From Alphaproteobacteria bacterium (GTDB taxonomy: Bacteria; Pseudomonadota; Alphaproteobacteria; Micavibrionales; UBA2020): 42,680 nt of DNA. A model generated the notes under the pieces. The model was not told the origin of the DNA and did not search any database. It was given only the letters and a program-made list of their open reading frames with translations. Location of the stretch: assembly GCA_021413445.1 (NCBI GenBank), contig JAIOQI010000066.1, positions 1-42,680 of the forward strand, in the 5' to 3' direction. The stretch's first letter is position 1. The number at the start of each line of letters is the position of its first letter. Shown here piece after piece: positions 22,688 to 32,056 of this stretch. The translations under genes were made by a program, and so were the position numbers.

Positions 22688-23710
22688 ATGGCCAAGCTGT
22701 GGAAAAAATCCAATGATACCGAGGGAAAGCCGCGCCTGCAGGAGCTTGACCTGTCGGCCCTGGCCATCTCCTCCCCCACCATTATCTATCTTTCGGGATT
22801 CCTGACGACGGACGGCCAGCCCGCCCATATCGATGACGGCATCCAGACCATGGAAGATCTCCTGCAAGGGGCCCCCGGGCTCCAGGCAAAGCCGGACATA
22901 TATGTGTGGTCGCATACCCAGCTGCGGAATGTGTTCAATATCGCCGCCTATAACCTCAGCCCGCAAAGCGCCTATAGCGCCAATGCCGAAAAACTGGCCA
23001 AGGGCGTCATCATGCCGCTGGTCAGCGATAACGGCAAGCCCCTGCCCTTTGAAGAGGCGCAAAAACGCCTCCGCAACCTGACCCTTTTCGGCTACAGCGC
23101 CGGCACGGTCGTGGCGCAGGAGGCCTTCAACGCCGCCATGGAGATGATGCAGAAAATAGGCTACAAGCCGGACGACGCCCGCAGGCTGATGAAGGAGATT
23201 GTGCTGATTTCTACGGGCAACATGTCGAGCCCGTCGAAGGAGAAAAACCGCTTCACCACCCTTTACCTGGCCGCCAACAACGACTTTTTCGTGCGCTGGA
23301 AGAACCGCATCTGGAACCCGCTGCGGGATATTTTCTCCGGTTTCGCCCGGCGGCTGGTCATCAAGCCGCTGTCGGAAACCAGCCTGCTCATCACGACCGC
23401 CATCCGGAGGAAAATGTGGCACTGGCGCAAGACGCAGGACGGCAAGAAGACCAAAAAAGACATCAGCCCGCAGCTCCCCAAGTGGATGCTGGTCTCCACC
23501 CATCACGAACTGCCGCACTACATCACCAGCGATGACGAGCACAACCAGTTTTCCAAGATCGCCCTGCACGCGCTGATTAACGCCGTCAACCGCAAGGGCA
23601 CGCCGGAGGTCCTGAAACTGCTGGAGCCCGCCGCCGCCCATTCAGCGGAAGAGATCGCCGCATACCGCGAACGGATTGCGAAGGCGATAGCCCCCAAAAA
23701 GGCCGCCTGA
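22688..23710 (+). CDS. Uncharacterised protein with an alpha/beta-hydrolase nucleophile elbow
   Basis: 340 aa from ATG 22688 (AGGGGG upstream; the frame is open to 22661). LTLFGYSAGTVVAQEA contains G-Y-S-A-G with Ser137, the nucleophile elbow of alpha/beta hydrolases, after a beta strand and before a helix. TIIYLSGFLTTDGQ near residue 31 suits the first strand and oxyanion loop. Asp199 in LAANNDFFVRW and one of the histidines in STHHELPHYI (272-277) could complete a triad. A basic segment (about 235-260, RRKMWHWRKTQDGKKTKKD) is inserted between them. No signal peptide. I recognise no named family. It is a single plus-strand gene with its stop abutting the CYTH-domain gene. Confidence 0.72.
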   Translation: MAKLWKKSNDTEGKPRLQELDLSALAISSPTIIYLSGFLTTDGQPAHIDDGIQTMEDLLQGAPGLQAKPDIYVWSHTQLRNVFNIAAYNLSPQSAYSANAEKLAKGVIMPLVSDNGKPLPFEEAQKRLRNLTLFGYSAGTVVAQEAFNAAMEMMQKIGYKPDDARRLMKEIVLISTGNMSSPSKEKNRFTTLYLAANNDFFVRWKNRIWNPLRDIFSGFARRLVIKPLSETSLLITTAIRRKMWHWRKTQDGKKTKKDISPQLPKWMLVSTHHELPHYITSDDEHNQFSKIALHALINAVNRKGTPEVLKLLEPAAAHSAEEIAAYRERIAKAIAPKKAA

Positions 23711-24397
23711 TTATTTTTTGTGCTTCAGATGAAACCGGCTGCCCTGGTCCGACTTCGACAGGGGCTGGATTTTGGCGGAAGGGGCCATGTTCAGGATCTT
23801 GTTCTTGACGATCTCGATGAACTCCCCACTGCCGCTTTTTATTTCAACTTCAATCTCGGAAAAATCCTGATGCCGGTTGCTGTGCGGAAGGATGATTTTT
23901 CCAATGTCAAAAGCCACTTCGACCACGCCGTGCTTTTTGCCGTCTTTAAGCTTCCACTCGAAGAAGCGCCGTTCAATCGCCGCCGTGAAGATATGCGCGA
24001 GCTTCTTGCGCAGAAACGGCTTCAGGGCGGCCCGCGCCGCCGGATCAACGACAGACGCCAGTTCCGGTTTGTGGCTTTTCACGCTGTTCTTGCATTCCTT
24101 GCGCAGCAAAACGCCCTTTCCAAGAGCGGCATCCTGCGTCAGTTCAACCTTGACCGTCTGTTCATATCCGCCAAGATGGCCCTTTTCGCCGGCCTTGTAC
24201 TGCACGCGCAGCGAAAGATTGTTCTTATAAAAATCGAGGCTCGCGGTATCGTAATACATGCGCGGCAGGAACTTGTGGGACACCCTGGACGCCCCGTTTT
24301 TTTTGCTCAGGGATTTGAAGACCCTCTCCAGATCTTCAGGAGAAAGTTTTATTTTCAGCTCGGTTTCAACTTCTGATTTGTTCTTTTGCGCCGCCAT
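23711..24397 (-). CDS. CYTH-domain protein (triphosphate tunnel metalloenzyme family)
   Basis: 228 aa. The N-terminal E-x-E-x-K motif (Glu11, Glu13, Lys15 in EVETELKIKLSP) is the hallmark of the CYTH superfamily, which binds triphosphates in an eight-strand tunnel with divalent metal. Further pattern fits: RMYYDTASLDFYKNNLSLRV (the Tyr-Tyr-Asp-Thr segment), charged strands with KVEL and RKEC, AAIERRFFEWKL, EVAFDIGKI, and FSEIEVEIKSG. Members act as inorganic triphosphatases, thiamine triphosphatases or class IV adenylate cyclases; triphosphatase is most likely here, but the sequence alone does not decide. No CHAD domain is fused. Six bases separate it from the small upstream gene. Confidence 0.88.
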   Translation of the reverse strand: MAAQKNKSEVETELKIKLSPEDLERVFKSLSKKNGASRVSHKFLPRMYYDTASLDFYKNNLSLRVQYKAGEKGHLGGYEQTVKVELTQDAALGKGVLLRKECKNSVKSHKPELASVVDPAARAALKPFLRKKLAHIFTAAIERRFFEWKLKDGKKHGVVEVAFDIGKIILPHSNRHQDFSEIEVEIKSGSGEFIEIVKNKILNMAPSAKIQPLSKSDQGSRFHLKHKK

Positions 24398-24403
24398 CCG
24401 GTT

Positions 24404-24634
24404 CTAAAGCCTTTTTCCCATTACCGATTTTGTCACGGCATAGTCCGGTTCCTGCCAGAAGCTGGCGCCAATTTCATCCAGCCGCCTTTTGATGGTGCTG
24501 TCCAGGGAAAAAGTCTTGATGTGATAATTTTTATGATCGATATCGATCACCCGGCAAAACATCTGCACCAGATAACGCGCATCGTCGAAATTGGCCTGGG
24601 TGCACTGCACGATATAGGCATTATTGTCGTTCAT
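24404..24634 (-). CDS. Small hypothetical protein upstream of the CYTH gene
   Basis: 76 aa from ATG 24634 (MNDNNAYIVQ). The frame continues to a TTG at 24739, which would give 111 aa with a hydrophobic N-terminus; no good ribosome site supports either start. The body looks like a small alpha/beta domain (NNAYIVQCTQANFDDARYLV, VIDIDHKNYHIKTFSLD) with no motif I recognise. Six bases from the CYTH gene, so probably the first gene of a two-gene unit. Confidence 0.5.
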   Translation of the reverse strand: MNDNNAYIVQCTQANFDDARYLVQMFCRVIDIDHKNYHIKTFSLDSTIKRRLDEIGASFWQEPDYAVTKSVMGKRL

Positions 24635-24883
24635 GTTTCTATAAACCGCCTTAATTTCATTGCTCTTGAGGAGATACTCCAAAATCCTACCAGTAAGCGA
24701 AAAAAAAGCAATGATTCTGTTAAAGAGAATTTTAACCAATTGTATTTATTGGTTTATTTTTATAATAGTGCCTGCCAGGTTGATTTAAAACAAAGGAGCA
24801 TACTGGCACGCCGGTAAAACTCTATGCTAGCATGGGAATGGCTATATATCCCTACTCAACCGCCTGCCGAAGAAGCATACATC

Positions 24884-27184
24884 ATGATGAGCGAAAGTGT
24901 CCTTTCCAGCATGCCCCCCAGCCCGCCGCCGCGCAATTTTTGGCGGCGCTGGCTTGACCATAGGGCCCTGGCCGCAGCGGTGTTCATCATTTTGCTGAGC
25001 GTCACCTATGCCGCCTGGCACAACGCGCAGGAGGAAGCCACCCAGCAGTTGCAGAGCGAATTTAACGACCGTTCCTCTGACGCAAAAAACCGCATCGAGC
25101 AGCGCATGATGGTCTATCAGCATGTTCTGCGCAGCATCGCCGGCTTGTTCAACGCCTCCCAAAGCGTCAATCGCGACGAGTTTCGCACTTATGTCGCCGA
25201 ACTGAAGATGGAGCAATCATACCCCGGCATCCAGGGGATAGGATTTTCCCCGGTCGTACTGGCCGCGGATAAGGATCAGCACATCGCCGCCACCCGCAGC
25301 GAGGGCTTCCCGGCATATACAATCCGGCCGGAAGGAAAACGCGATATCTACACCCCCGCCATCTACATCGAGCCCTTCACCGGGCGTAACCTGAGCACCT
25401 TCGGCTATGACATGTACTCCGAGCCGGTCCGGCGCGCCGCCCTGGAACAGGCGCGCGACAGCGGCGAAGCCGCCGTCTCCGGCAAGGTGACGCTGGTGCA
25501 GGAAACGGATGAAACCCCGCAGGCCGGTTTCCTGATGTATCAGGCCGTTTACAAAAACGGCCTGCCGCACGATACCGTTGCCGACCGCCGCGCCGATATC
25601 ATCGGCTGGGTCTATATACCCTTCCGCATGGACGACCTGATGGCAGGCACTCTCAGCGACCATTCGGCCCAAATCGACACTGAAATCTTCGACGGCCCGG
25701 AGATCTCGTTCGAGACGGTCATGTACGACAGTGACAAGGTCATGCAGGGCGGGGGCAAAGGGGCATCGGTGTTCCAGAACATCCAGCGCCTTGAACTCGG
25801 CGGCCGCACCTGGACCGTAACAACGAACTCCCTGCCCAGCCTTGAGGCGCGGATTGACAAGAGAAAGCAACGCTTTGTCGCCGTAGCCGGCAGCGGAATC
25901 AGCGTGATACTGGCGCTGCTTGTCCTGCTCCTGGCCGGCGGACGCGAACGGGCCCTGCAAGCGGCGCGGATGATGCGCACGATCAGCGTGGAACTGATCG
26001 AAAGCGAAAAGAAGCTCCGCGCCATCTTTGAAGGCTCGAATGACGCCATCATACTGCTTACGGACAAAAGCTTCTTCGATTGCAACCGCCGCACCCTGGA
26101 AATGTTCGGGCTGGACAATAAGCATGAGTTTATCACCTTTCACCCCTCCGACTTCTCTCCGGCCTTCCAGCCCGACGGGCAGGATTCATTTACGGAGATG
26201 AACGAGAGAATCGCCGCCACGATCGATCACGGACCGAACTGCTTTGAATGGATATTCCGCCGCAAAAGCGGGGAGGAGTTTCCCGTCGAGGTGCTGCTGT
26301 CCTCGTTCGATCACGGCAATAAAAAAGTGATCCAGGCGACTGTGCGCGACATCACCGAGCGCAAGAAGGCCGAGCATGACCTGCTGAACATGAATGCCAC
26401 CCTTGAATCAAGCGTCGAGCGCCGCACCCACGAGCTCAATATGGCCAAGCAGCAGGCCGAGGCCGCCAACAAGGCCAAGTCGGAATTCCTCTCCAACATG
26501 AGCCATGAACTGCGCACGCCGATGCACGCCATCCTGAATTATTCCGCGATGGGCATCAAGAAGTTGGCGGCCAACGACGAAGAAACGCCCCTGAAGAAGT
26601 ACCTCAACAATATCCGCATCAGCGGCAACCGCCTGCTGTCCCTGCTGAATAACCTGCTGGACCTCTCCAAGCTGGAGGCGGGAAAAATGGAAATAAAAAT
26701 CCAGTCCAACGACCTTCACCAGGCCATGAGCCACGCCCTGATGGAACTCGACTCCCTCATCGCCGAAAAACAGCTGCAAGTGCAAGTAAGCGGGACGGAT
26801 ATCACTGCGGCTCACATGACGCCATATGATAAAGGCCTGATGGTCCAGGTATTTATTAATATCCTTTCGAATGCCATCAAATTTTCCCCTCAGGGCGGCC
26901 AGGTCGGGATCGAATATGTACAGACAAATTCATCGCTGATATGCAGCATCACCAACCAGGGCGTCGGGATTCCCGAAGACGAGCTGGAGGCGATATTCAA
27001 ACCGTTCATCCAGAGCAGCGCGACAAAAACCGGGGCCGGCGGCACAGGCCTGGGGCTATCCATCTGCCGTCATATCATCGACGCCCATAACGGAAAAATA
27101 TGGGCGCAAAACAGGCCGGATGGGGACGGGGTCACGTTCCTTGTACTGATCCCCACCGAGAGATCCGTCAGGACCGGCACTTAA
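24884..27184 (+). CDS. CHASE-PAS sensor histidine kinase
   Basis: Membrane-bound sensor kinase, 766 aa from ATG 24884 (MMSESVL; the frame is open to 24824). Layout: transmembrane helix about 28-45, periplasmic CHASE domain about 70-290 (QSYPGIQGIGFSPVV and YEPVRRA-like pattern MYSEPVRRAALEQARDSGE), second helix about 331-352, PAS domain about 375-500 (AIFEGSNDAIILLTD through QATVRDITERKKAE), HisKA with phospho-acceptor His541 in SNMSHELRTPMHAILNY, and an ATPase domain (NILSNAIKFSP, GGTGLGLSICRHIIDAHNG). There is no receiver domain and no response regulator beside it, so its partner is encoded elsewhere. CHASE domains sense small molecules such as cytokinin-like compounds or peptides; the ligand is unknown. 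Convergent with the autotransporter gene, 3 bases between stops. Confidence 0.93.
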   Translation: MMSESVLSSMPPSPPPRNFWRRWLDHRALAAAVFIILLSVTYAAWHNAQEEATQQLQSEFNDRSSDAKNRIEQRMMVYQHVLRSIAGLFNASQSVNRDEFRTYVAELKMEQSYPGIQGIGFSPVVLAADKDQHIAATRSEGFPAYTIRPEGKRDIYTPAIYIEPFTGRNLSTFGYDMYSEPVRRAALEQARDSGEAAVSGKVTLVQETDETPQAGFLMYQAVYKNGLPHDTVADRRADIIGWVYIPFRMDDLMAGTLSDHSAQIDTEIFDGPEISFETVMYDSDKVMQGGGKGASVFQNIQRLELGGRTWTVTTNSLPSLEARIDKRKQRFVAVAGSGISVILALLVLLLAGGRERALQAARMMRTISVELIESEKKLRAIFEGSNDAIILLTDKSFFDCNRRTLEMFGLDNKHEFITFHPSDFSPAFQPDGQDSFTEMNERIAATIDHGPNCFEWIFRRKSGEEFPVEVLLSSFDHGNKKVIQATVRDITERKKAEHDLLNMNATLESSVERRTHELNMAKQQAEAANKAKSEFLSNMSHELRTPMHAILNYSAMGIKKLAANDEETPLKKYLNNIRISGNRLLSLLNNLLDLSKLEAGKMEIKIQSNDLHQAMSHALMELDSLIAEKQLQVQVSGTDITAAHMTPYDKGLMVQVFINILSNAIKFSPQGGQVGIEYVQTNSSLICSITNQGVGIPEDELEAIFKPFIQSSATKTGAGGTGLGLSICRHIIDAHNGKIWAQNRPDGDGVTFLVLIPTERSVRTGT

Positions 27185-27187
27185 AGC

Positions 27188-30100
27188 CTAAAACTTCCAC
27201 CCTGCCCTGAGGAAACCTGCGTGGGAGATGAAATCCTGCTTGACGTCGAAGTCGTAAGCAGCGCTCAGTTCGAGATTGTCGAGGGCGTAGTATTTAACCT
27301 GTGCGCCGAGGTTGAACTTGTTCTGCGCCGGGTCCGGGCTTTCACCGGAGAACGCCGCCCCGCCGCCGATGAATGCTGAAGTGGTCTCGAGCCTTTCGCC
27401 CAGCATCTCGCGGCGGTAAATGACATGGACCTCGGGCACCAGGTGCGTGCCGTCGCTATACGTGAAGTTCCCGCTGAGCTTGCCGCCCAGGCCAAGGTCG
27501 AGCTGGTTGAGGGCCTTGGTGCCGACGTTGAGGTTGGCGCTGCCGGCGCCGGTCTCGGTGTAGTCATCGGCGTTGTAATAAACCCAGTTCACCAGCGCGA
27601 CCGGCGTGAAGGTGGCGTCGCCGGCATAGAAGGGGCGGCCGGCCTCGGCCCGCGCCGCGGCCTGCCAGGAGTTGAAGTCGCCGTAGGCATTGAGGCCGGG
27701 AATGGCGCCCACGTCGTGGCGCAGGGTGCTGTGGCTGTTGAAGGCGCCGCTGGCGATGCCGTTGACGTAGAAGTCATGTCCCAGCTGGTAATCGCTGTAC
27801 AGCGTCGCCTGATAGTTGTCGATATTGGTGTCGGTCCGGTTGGGATTGAGAGAATCGATATGGGTGTTGCCGTAGCTGATGGCAACACCGAGGATGCCGT
27901 TCTCGAGGATGTTCTCCGTATCCATGCCGACGGTCGCCGCCATCAGCGAGGATTTGAAGCCGCCGATGCAGCCGACGGCGCCCTGTTGCGCTATCTGGCC
28001 GGAAACCTGGTACCAGACGCGCTTACCGGGCATATCCGAAGCCCCGGCCGAAAGGCCGCTCATGCCAGTGTCATTGATCAGGCCGTCCAGCCGTTCGGTC
28101 ACCAGATTGACCGAGTTATCGACGAAGGTCAGCGTCGATACCGCGCTGCCGCCGTCTTCCGGCGGCTGCACGGATTTCAGGATGTCGGTGGCCTCCCCTG
28201 TCGTTGCCGCATTGTTCAGGTTGTCGACAATCTCCTCAAGCTCGGGACCGGCGCCGTCCGGCAGGTCGAGCAGGGTCGATGCCGTACCGTCGCAGTTCGC
28301 GCAATTGGAGACATGATCTATCGTGGCGGATTTATCGATCACCAGGAAGAGGTCGCTGTCGTCGGTGATGTTGGTGATGCCGGTGCCATCGACCATCTTG
28401 AAGGTCCAGAACGGGGAATTGTCCGTCACGGGAGCGCCCGCCTTGCCCGGCCCGCCGATCAGGGTGGTGGTGCCGTCAACGATCAGGATCTCATCGGACA
28501 GTTTGATGCCGTTGACCTTGGCGACATCGACCGTAACCGTCTGGCCGGTCATGTCGCCGGGGCTGCTGTCGAGCGTCAGCTGGCCGTGATCGCTTTCCGA
28601 GGTGACGCCGAAGCTGAGCGTGCCCTTCGTGCCGGCCAACATCGTGCCCGCTTCCACCGTCGTGCCGGTGGCGATGCTGACCGTGCCGTTGTTCTGCAGG
28701 TAGCCGGTGATGGTGGTGCCGGCCTGAACATCCAGCAGGCCCTTGGTGTGGACATTCACGTCGCCGACAATCAGCGGGTCGAAGGGTATAGAAAAAGTGC
28801 CAAAGACATCGACGGTGTTGAAGCTCGTGATCGTCGTGCCGCCGCCCATGGTGAAGGTGACGTTCTTGAGCACGTCGAAGTCGGAGACGTCAAAGTTCCC
28901 CTCCGAGGTGAAATCCCCCGCGATCGTCACCGGCGAATAACCGTTCGCCGGCGCATCGTCGATCACATCGCCGATGATGCGCCCGCCGCGGACTATAATC
29001 GGGGTTGAACCGGTCAGCCCCGTAAGATTAATCGCCGTCCCGCCCGTGCCTTCAACCTTGTTGCTGGTGGTAAAGCCGCCGGAGATCTTCGCCGCGTTCA
29101 CCTCGACCCCGATCACGCCCGTGATCGTGCCCTTATTATTCACGCCCTTGGTCAGGTCGGAGCCGCCGCCCACATAAAGTCCCGCCACGCCCAGGTCGGA
29201 GATGACGGCATTGCCGCTGTTGACCAGCGACCCGTCAATCACCGCGTTATCCAGCTTGACCCCGTAATCGCCCCCGTCAATCGTGCCGTTGTTCACGATC
29301 GAGCTGCCAGAGGCGCCGAGGCCAGTCACAAAAAGCCCCGCCGACCCACCATAAATATCTGCCCCCACCCCGTTGGTTATATTCAGCTTGCCGGTGCCGT
29401 GGTTCACGGCCCAGATACCGCGATTGCCTCCGGTAACCGCGGTATTCTTACCCGTTTTAATGCTCAGGTCGGTCCCATAATTATAGGCCATGATAGCTTG
29501 AGCGCCCGCTGCCTCTCCCGTTATATCGCCTTGAGTGGTGATCGTCAGAGCACCGCTGCCACGGTTCATGGCGCCTATGCCCCTGGCGCCGCTAATAGGT
29601 CCAAATGCGGTGATAGTGAGGTTAGTGCCTTTGTTAAGTCCGTAAATTCCGTTACCGGCTGGATCCGCTGTTATCTTGCCATAGGTGGTGATGGTCAAGG
29701 CATTAGTGCTTGAGTTGTGTGCGTTAATGCCGTCAGAAGAGAATCCCCTGACATCGCCATGAGCGGTGACCGTCAGGGCACCGCTGCCGCCAGAGTTCTC
29801 GACGTGGATGCCAGCGCTTGCACCAAAAACATAACCCTGAGTGTCTACCGTCAGCGGCCCGGTGCCGAGGTTGTAGGCATGGATGCCGTCATCGTTTGTG
29901 CCCGTGACCGCAGTTCCTTTCCCCGTGGTGACGGTGAGATCGCTGGCAGTGGCGGCGTTCCTGGCGCGGATACCGTTCTGACCGCCCGAGACATCGCCAT
30001 TGGCAGTAATCATAAGGGCGGCAGTGCCATTATTTTGGGCATAGATGCCATAGTAATTTGCACTCGTGACCGTGGTTCCTTTCCCTGTGATGATGGTCAT

Positions 30101-31963
30101 ATCTGCGCCGGAGTTGACAGCATCGATGCCAATCGTGTCACCAGTGACATCGCCATTGGCAGTAATCATAAACTCTTTAGTACTCTGGTTGTTGGCACTG
30201 ATACCACGATATTTTCCTATGACATCGCCATCGGTGCTAATCGTCAGTGCGCCGCTGCCAGAATTAAGGGCATCAATACCAAAGAATTTTGTGCCCGTGA
30301 TAGTGCTGCCCGCCCATGAGGTTATGGTGAGGTCAGTGCCATAGTTGCGGGCATAAACACCTTTGGAACCACCCGTGACGTCGCCGTTGGCCGCGACCGA
30401 CAGCGACTTGGTGCCATAGTTAAGGGCCAGGATGCCGCGATTGCCGCCTGTGACTTCACCGTCAGCGGTAATCATGAGGGCGCCACCGCCGCCGTTGTTA
30501 CGGGCATTGATGCCTTCAGAGATTGTACCCGTGACGGCGGTTCCTTTCCCCGTGGTAATGGTGAGGGTGTCACCGTAGAAGTTGCGGGCATAGATGCCGC
30601 GATTGCCGCCCAGGACATCGCCTTTGGCGGTGATTGTCAGGTTGCCACTGCCAAAATTGCGGGCACGGATGCCTTCGTAGTCGGTGCCTGTGATGGCGGT
30701 TCCGGTTCCCGTGCTGATAGTCAATTCATTACCGCTGCCAGAGTTGTAAGTATAGATGCCGCGGGTGTCGCCCATGACATCGCCGTCGGCGGAGACCGTC
30801 AGGTCGCCGCTGCCGTCGCTGCGGGCATAGATGCCGATGCCGTTTGTGCCCGTGACGCTGGTTCCGTTTCCTGTAGTGATGGCCAAATCGATGCCATAGC
30901 TGGAATTTTTGGCAAGAATACCGTTGCTGCCACCCGAGACATCGCCGTCGGCGGTGATCGTCAGGTCGCCGGTGCCGTAGCTGTGAGCATAAATGCCATA
31001 GGAGTTGGTGCCCGTGATGCTGCTACCCGCCCCTGTGGTGATGGTCAGATCAGTGCCGTAGTAAAAGTTTTTAGCATAGATACCTTTGTAACCACCCAAG
31101 ACATCGCCATTGGCGGTGATCGTCAGCGCGCCGCTGCCGAAGTTGCGGGCTTCAATGCCGTAGAAGCCGCCCGTAATGGTGCTGTTCGCTCCCGTGGCGA
31201 TGCTGAGATCGGTGCCACTGGCGTAGTTGATGGCATCTATTCCCCAACTGTCACCTGTGACATCGCCACTGGCACTGATCGAAATCGCGCTGCTACCGTG
31301 GTTGATGGCGAGGATACCCCGACCTCCTCCACCTGTGATATCGCCATCGGCGCTGATCGAGAGCGCCCCGCTGCCGAAGTTGACGGCATCAATACCGTTG
31401 GCTTTGGTGCCGGTGACGGTGCTGTTCTCTCCCGTGGTGATGGTGAGATCGCTGGCGGCGGGGCCATAGATGCCGCCGTTGCGGGCATAGATGCCACCAT
31501 ATTTTCCTGTGATATCGCCATCGGCGCTGATCGAGAGCGCACCGCTGCCGTTGTAGTTGACGGCCCGGATGCCGTATCTGAGTGTGCCGGTAATTGTGCC
31601 GTCCGTATTGATCGTTATGGAGCCCGGTATAAGGCCGTCATCTACATACGACACCATATTCAGGCCGTAGAAAAATCCATTTAAGGTCGAGTCATTGGCA
31701 TCCGTAAAGCTGAGCGCGCCATCGCCGGTGATATGGATGGCATCGCCGCCGGGGGCGGTGTTGCTGAAGCCTGCAGCCGTATAGACATTTGCATTATCGT
31801 AGGTGATCGTCTGCGTCACATTGGGAGCGCCGGTACACAGGTAGTTGGGCGCTACAGCATTGCCAAAACAGTCGGCATAAGCCCGGCGGCCATAGCCGAA
31901 CAGCGCCGCCGCCAGCGCCGTGGTCACCACCAGTTTACTCTTGATTGTGGATAACTTCGCCAA
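27188..31963 (-). CDS. Giant autotransporter with compound tandem-repeat passenger
   Basis: 1591 aa, type Va secretion. Signal peptide at residues 1-30 (cleavage near RRAYA-D), a Cys pair (32 and 43), a repeat region (about 113-855), a further beta-helical passenger (about 855-1200), a C-x-x-C pair in SNCANCDG (about 1218), a linker helix, and a C-terminal autotransporter barrel (about 1314-1591) ending in AGWKF with the aromatic terminal residue required for outer-membrane insertion. The start is TTG 31963, with AGGGG 6 nt upstream; no ATG occurs before residue 103. The repeats alternate two units (see 29400-31627) and should form a long right-handed beta-helix. No protease triad or integrin motif was seen, so a structural or adhesive role is likely. 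Only the CHASE kinase and the TIGR03032 gene are neighbours. Confidence 0.92.
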   Translation of the reverse strand: MAKLSTIKSKLVVTTALAAALFGYGRRAYADCFGNAVAPNYLCTGAPNVTQTITYDNANVYTAAGFSNTAPGGDAIHITGDGALSFTDANDSTLNGFFYGLNMVSYVDDGLIPGSITINTDGTITGTLRYGIRAVNYNGSGALSISADGDITGKYGGIYARNGGIYGPAASDLTITTGENSTVTGTKANGIDAVNFGSGALSISADGDITGGGGRGILAINHGSSAISISASGDVTGDSWGIDAINYASGTDLSIATGANSTITGGFYGIEARNFGSGALTITANGDVLGGYKGIYAKNFYYGTDLTITTGAGSSITGTNSYGIYAHSYGTGDLTITADGDVSGGSNGILAKNSSYGIDLAITTGNGTSVTGTNGIGIYARSDGSGDLTVSADGDVMGDTRGIYTYNSGSGNELTISTGTGTAITGTDYEGIRARNFGSGNLTITAKGDVLGGNRGIYARNFYGDTLTITTGKGTAVTGTISEGINARNNGGGGALMITADGEVTGGNRGILALNYGTKSLSVAANGDVTGGSKGVYARNYGTDLTITSWAGSTITGTKFFGIDALNSGSGALTISTDGDVIGKYRGISANNQSTKEFMITANGDVTGDTIGIDAVNSGADMTIITGKGTTVTSANYYGIYAQNNGTAALMITANGDVSGGQNGIRARNAATASDLTVTTGKGTAVTGTNDDGIHAYNLGTGPLTVDTQGYVFGASAGIHVENSGGSGALTVTAHGDVRGFSSDGINAHNSSTNALTITTYGKITADPAGNGIYGLNKGTNLTITAFGPISGARGIGAMNRGSGALTITTQGDITGEAAGAQAIMAYNYGTDLSIKTGKNTAVTGGNRGIWAVNHGTGKLNITNGVGADIYGGSAGLFVTGLGASGSSIVNNGTIDGGDYGVKLDNAVIDGSLVNSGNAVISDLGVAGLYVGGGSDLTKGVNNKGTITGVIGVEVNAAKISGGFTTSNKVEGTGGTAINLTGLTGSTPIIVRGGRIIGDVIDDAPANGYSPVTIAGDFTSEGNFDVSDFDVLKNVTFTMGGGTTITSFNTVDVFGTFSIPFDPLIVGDVNVHTKGLLDVQAGTTITGYLQNNGTVSIATGTTVEAGTMLAGTKGTLSFGVTSESDHGQLTLDSSPGDMTGQTVTVDVAKVNGIKLSDEILIVDGTTTLIGGPGKAGAPVTDNSPFWTFKMVDGTGITNITDDSDLFLVIDKSATIDHVSNCANCDGTASTLLDLPDGAGPELEEIVDNLNNAATTGEATDILKSVQPPEDGGSAVSTLTFVDNSVNLVTERLDGLINDTGMSGLSAGASDMPGKRVWYQVSGQIAQQGAVGCIGGFKSSLMAATVGMDTENILENGILGVAISYGNTHIDSLNPNRTDTNIDNYQATLYSDYQLGHDFYVNGIASGAFNSHSTLRHDVGAIPGLNAYGDFNSWQAAARAEAGRPFYAGDATFTPVALVNWVYYNADDYTETGAGSANLNVGTKALNQLDLGLGGKLSGNFTYSDGTHLVPEVHVIYRREMLGERLETTSAFIGGGAAFSGESPDPAQNKFNLGAQVKYYALDNLELSAAYDFDVKQDFISHAGFLRAGWKF
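29400..31627 (-). repeat. In-gene compound repeat of the autotransporter (A and B units)
   Basis: Two related units of about 25-28 residues alternate, giving a period near 53-55 residues (about 160 bp). Unit A reads like SGALTITADGDVTGG..GIYARN (about 16-17 copies). Unit B reads like TDLTITTGKGTAVTGT..GI.A.N.G (about 10-11 copies). Some B units are missing, so A units sometimes follow each other. Copies differ in both bases and residues, so the array is old or under selection rather than freshly amplified. Confidence 0.88.
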
Positions 31964-32056
31964 TCTTCACCCCTGGATTGGTAGTCACGGCCATCTCAGC
32001 CAAGTTTAGCTGGGCTTGGAGAGGGTTCTCAATGGTTATTTAAGAAAAACGGGGAG

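Noticed and set aside
27425..29008. 527-residue open frame on the plus strand across the autotransporter
   Set aside because: Antisense to the passenger and barrel; its sequence follows the codon pattern of the real gene.
29400..31627. Regular repeats that could be taken for a CRISPR array or satellite
   Set aside because: Units are degenerate, in frame, and encode beta-helix rungs; there is no constant repeat with unique spacers and no cas gene.
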